Shown one piece after another: positions 61,996-64,000 of a stretch of DNA of 64,000 nucleotides (position 1 is the first letter of the stretch; each line of letters opens with the position of its first letter). Both the position numbers and the translations under genes were made by a program. Below the pieces are notes generated by a model, which saw only the letters and a list, made by a program, of their open reading frames with translations, ran no database searches and was not told the origin of the DNA. The stretch is from Erodium maritimum (taxonomy: Eukaryota; Streptophyta; Magnoliopsida; Geraniales; Geraniaceae): the NCBI GenBank assembly GCA_963921825.1, contig OY997591.1, positions 39,143,825 to 39,207,824 of the forward strand. Reading direction: 5' to 3'.

Positions 61996-62007
61996 GCTCT
62001 GATACCA
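61996..62007 (-). other. Primer-binding site of element 3
   Basis: Reads TGGTATCAGAGC on the - strand, one base inside the 5' LTR. Confidence 0.92.
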
Positions 62008-62008
62008 C

Positions 62009-63779
62009 TGTTGGAACTCGATGTCGTGGACATGTTAAATACAAAACGCAGCGGAAGATTAACCACGAATCAATCGAGATGAATCTACCAAATATGAAAA
62101 ACAAGTCTGAAAATTCAGCAAAGGTTTGTGTACATCACCTTTGCAAGTGCCTCATCTTGCAGCACGTGTATCTCGCAAACCAACCGTTGAAATTCAAATC
62201 CCTTTAGTCAGATTGAAGACCCATATGTGGAGAACGCTCACTCCAAAATTCAGCTTCATCGGACATCGGATAAACCTCCGATCGAGCTCTTGAAAGTGAC
62301 TGGTCGGACAAAACTGTGCTGAAAATCAGCACTCTCTACTTGTCCGGAATTGGTTCAATAACACCAAACTTTGAATGGCTTGAGCCCCTTGGTTGCCTAC
62401 GTATCCTTAAAGGAATCAAAGCCAACGTAGTTCTTGAGTTTGTGAACTCAAGAACATGCAACAATGGAACTTGGAACCTCTTGGAGGAGTTTGCAAAGTT
62501 GGGAGAGGATTAGTAGTTGTGCTGAAATTTTCTGCTCTTATTTGCATGTTTTGTCTTGCCAACACCCCTTGCATGTAGACTTAAGTGGAAGTGGTCATCT
62601 CACTTAATCTACATCAAGTTGCCAAGTGTCCATGCTACTTTGCATGGTAGACTTAATAAACTAAGCTAGTTTATTAACTAGTGGAAAGTGGGTCCAACCC
62701 ACTTAGTTTAACAAGACCACTTAGTCAACCTTTGACCTTTGGTTCTTGTTGGGCCTAGCCCATGTGATCCGGTCATGGGCCTCTCCAAGATAGCCCATAC
62801 CGAGCCCACCATGCTAGCACGTCCACTATGGCAATTCCCGACACGACTCCCTCCAAGCCAATCCACTTGCGTTCTTATCGAGTTACAAACTTATGGTGTG
62901 ACACTTAGGTCTATGCATGTCGGTAAGATCAACGTAAAATCCCATTTTACTTGATCTTACTAATGTGGCGACTGACGATACTCAGTATCGCCCGACCCTG
63001 CATAACGAATCGCCCCTTGTCGATTCTGACCTTTCAGCCGTCCTTTTCATTGTCCCTTATCACTGATATCCTGATTGAGATAAGGCATAGAGCCGTCATC
63101 CTTCTTATCCTCAATCATTGTTCCTTGATATGTGAGATGACTGACCCTTATGATGTCCCATATCATGCGCATGGCCATGCTTTTTCCGTCAGTCACTCTC
63201 GATAAAGCGGCCGTGAACTAGATATCTTTCCCATACCGTAGTATGAGGGATAAATCCCTTAGCCGCCTATCATGTCACTCATGCAGTCATTCCCCAAGCC
63301 AATCCTGGCCGTTATGGAAGCCCAGTCACGGTGCAACGTTGGGCTTTCAGGTCAAACTTGGTTGTTTACTGCATAGCAATCATATAGACTCCTCGGTCTA
63401 AGGATACCTAACAAGCAACGACTCTGAACATGTTCATGACTCAATCTATGGAACATATTCAGGTCGGGTCGTCCAACATCATGTCCCCCACATGATGTCT
63501 ATGATCAAACTCCGGAAACCTTTCCAATGACCAATAGAACGTAAGCCATCAATAGTCATCTTTCATACTAGTCACTTCTAACGAAGACTATTGACTAGGG
63601 ACCCCGTCGAGTGTGATCCATCCTGGTCTATGGTTCTATTCGCATAGTGGGCATAGATCGGAAACACACACGACATATTACTCCAACACTTAACTAATAT
63701 CAAAACCGCTTTGTTATATTGCCAACGATGATATTTACATTTGGACATTTACGATTGGGCTATGGCATAAATGCTAACA
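62009..63779 (-). repeat. 5' LTR of element 3 (1771 bp, antisense)
   Basis: Reads TGTTAGC...TCCAACA on the - strand. It carries the conserved stem-loop at 63073-63116 with outer arms GATTGAG/CTCAATC. The satellite follows directly after 63779. Confidence 0.92.
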
Positions 63780-64000
63780 AAAACATGTCGACCGACGCGA
63801 GGTCTAGGACGGCCCAACTCAAATGTGTCTCGACCAACCCGCAAGACAGACCGAACGGAAATAAATATTGGCCGGCCCACCTCTAGTATGTCTCGACCAA
63901 CCTCAAAACAACGGTCGTCCACCGTTAATTCTCAATGAACACTACTCCACATTACCCTTTTCATCCAACCTATCCTCCAAGTGGTCCTCCAAAACTAACC
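63780..64000 (+). repeat. Satellite array resumes
   Basis: Part of a ~483-bp monomer from AAAACATGTCGACCGACG to the window end, including the AACGGT/ACCGTT hairpin and an empty AATTC site near 63926-63930. The orientation is the same as in all other satellite blocks. Confidence 0.93.

Larger units (their letters stand above)
56375..63779 (-). mobile_element. Ty1/copia LTR retrotransposon, element 3 (antisense fossil)
   Basis: Same family as element 2 but on the - strand, 7.4 kb. The 5' LTR is complete on the right (62009-63779), and only a ~520-bp part of the 3' LTR survives on the left (56375-56894). In the element's own direction the order is primer site, leader, gag, protease, integrase, RT, RNase H, polypurine tract. 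It is broken, with many breaks. No matching target duplication can be identified because the left end is rearranged. Confidence 0.93.

Noticed and set aside
1-64000. Host protein-coding genes, tRNA, rRNA, telomere repeats, LINEs or DNA transposons
   Set aside because: No supporting homology strings, rRNA or tRNA motifs, TTTAGGG runs, poly-A-tailed elements or transposase landmarks were seen outside the copia elements and satellite.

Overview
This window looks like plant heterochromatin. It consists almost entirely of one tandem satellite family with a monomer of about 483 bp, interrupted by Ty1/copia LTR retrotransposons. The elements are plant-type: initiator-Met-tRNA-like primer sites (TGGTATCA...), copia-type gag/integrase/RT strings including YVDD, LTRs of 1.7-1.8 kb, and polypurine tracts just before the 3' LTR. 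I see no host gene, tRNA, rRNA, CRISPR array or bacterial signal. A dicot or other flowering plant is most likely; species and chromosomal position (centromere, knob or subtelomere) cannot be fixed from the sequence.

Layout: 1-5850, divergent 483-bp monomers; 5851-15224, copia element 1 (+ strand) with a 5-bp AATTC target duplication; 15225-45970, a 30.7-kb satellite field made of successive blocks with different higher-order periods (about 2137, 1487, 1060, 481/962 and 1451 bp); 45976-54007, copia element 2 (+), also with AATTC duplications; 54008-54459, one satellite remnant; 54460-56374, antisense LTR debris split by a nested solo LTR (54535-55949, target duplication AAACT); 56375-63779, copia element 3 (- strand, same family as element 2, 3' LTR partial); 63780-64000, satellite again.

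The main structural result is that elements 1 and 2 belong to two related but distinct copia families, yet sit at exactly the same base of the satellite monomer. That base lies immediately after a small hairpin (AACGGT/ACCGTT) present in most monomers. The largest block (about 30300-45430) is a trimeric higher-order repeat of 1451 bp in about ten near-identical copies. Private variants shared only by neighbouring copies record recent single-unit duplications. The LTRs and leaders of the copia families carry stem-loops whose arms change in a compensating way, which suggests selected structure.

The elements are treated as fossils: each carries several breaks and none looks autonomous. By eye, element 1 LTRs differ by about 4% and element 2 LTRs by about 8% over their first few hundred or hundred bases, so both insertions appear much older than the last homogenisation of the 1451-bp array. 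I found no clear candidate for a new gene-encoded system; the unusual content lies in repeat architecture, integration-site choice and nucleic-acid structure.
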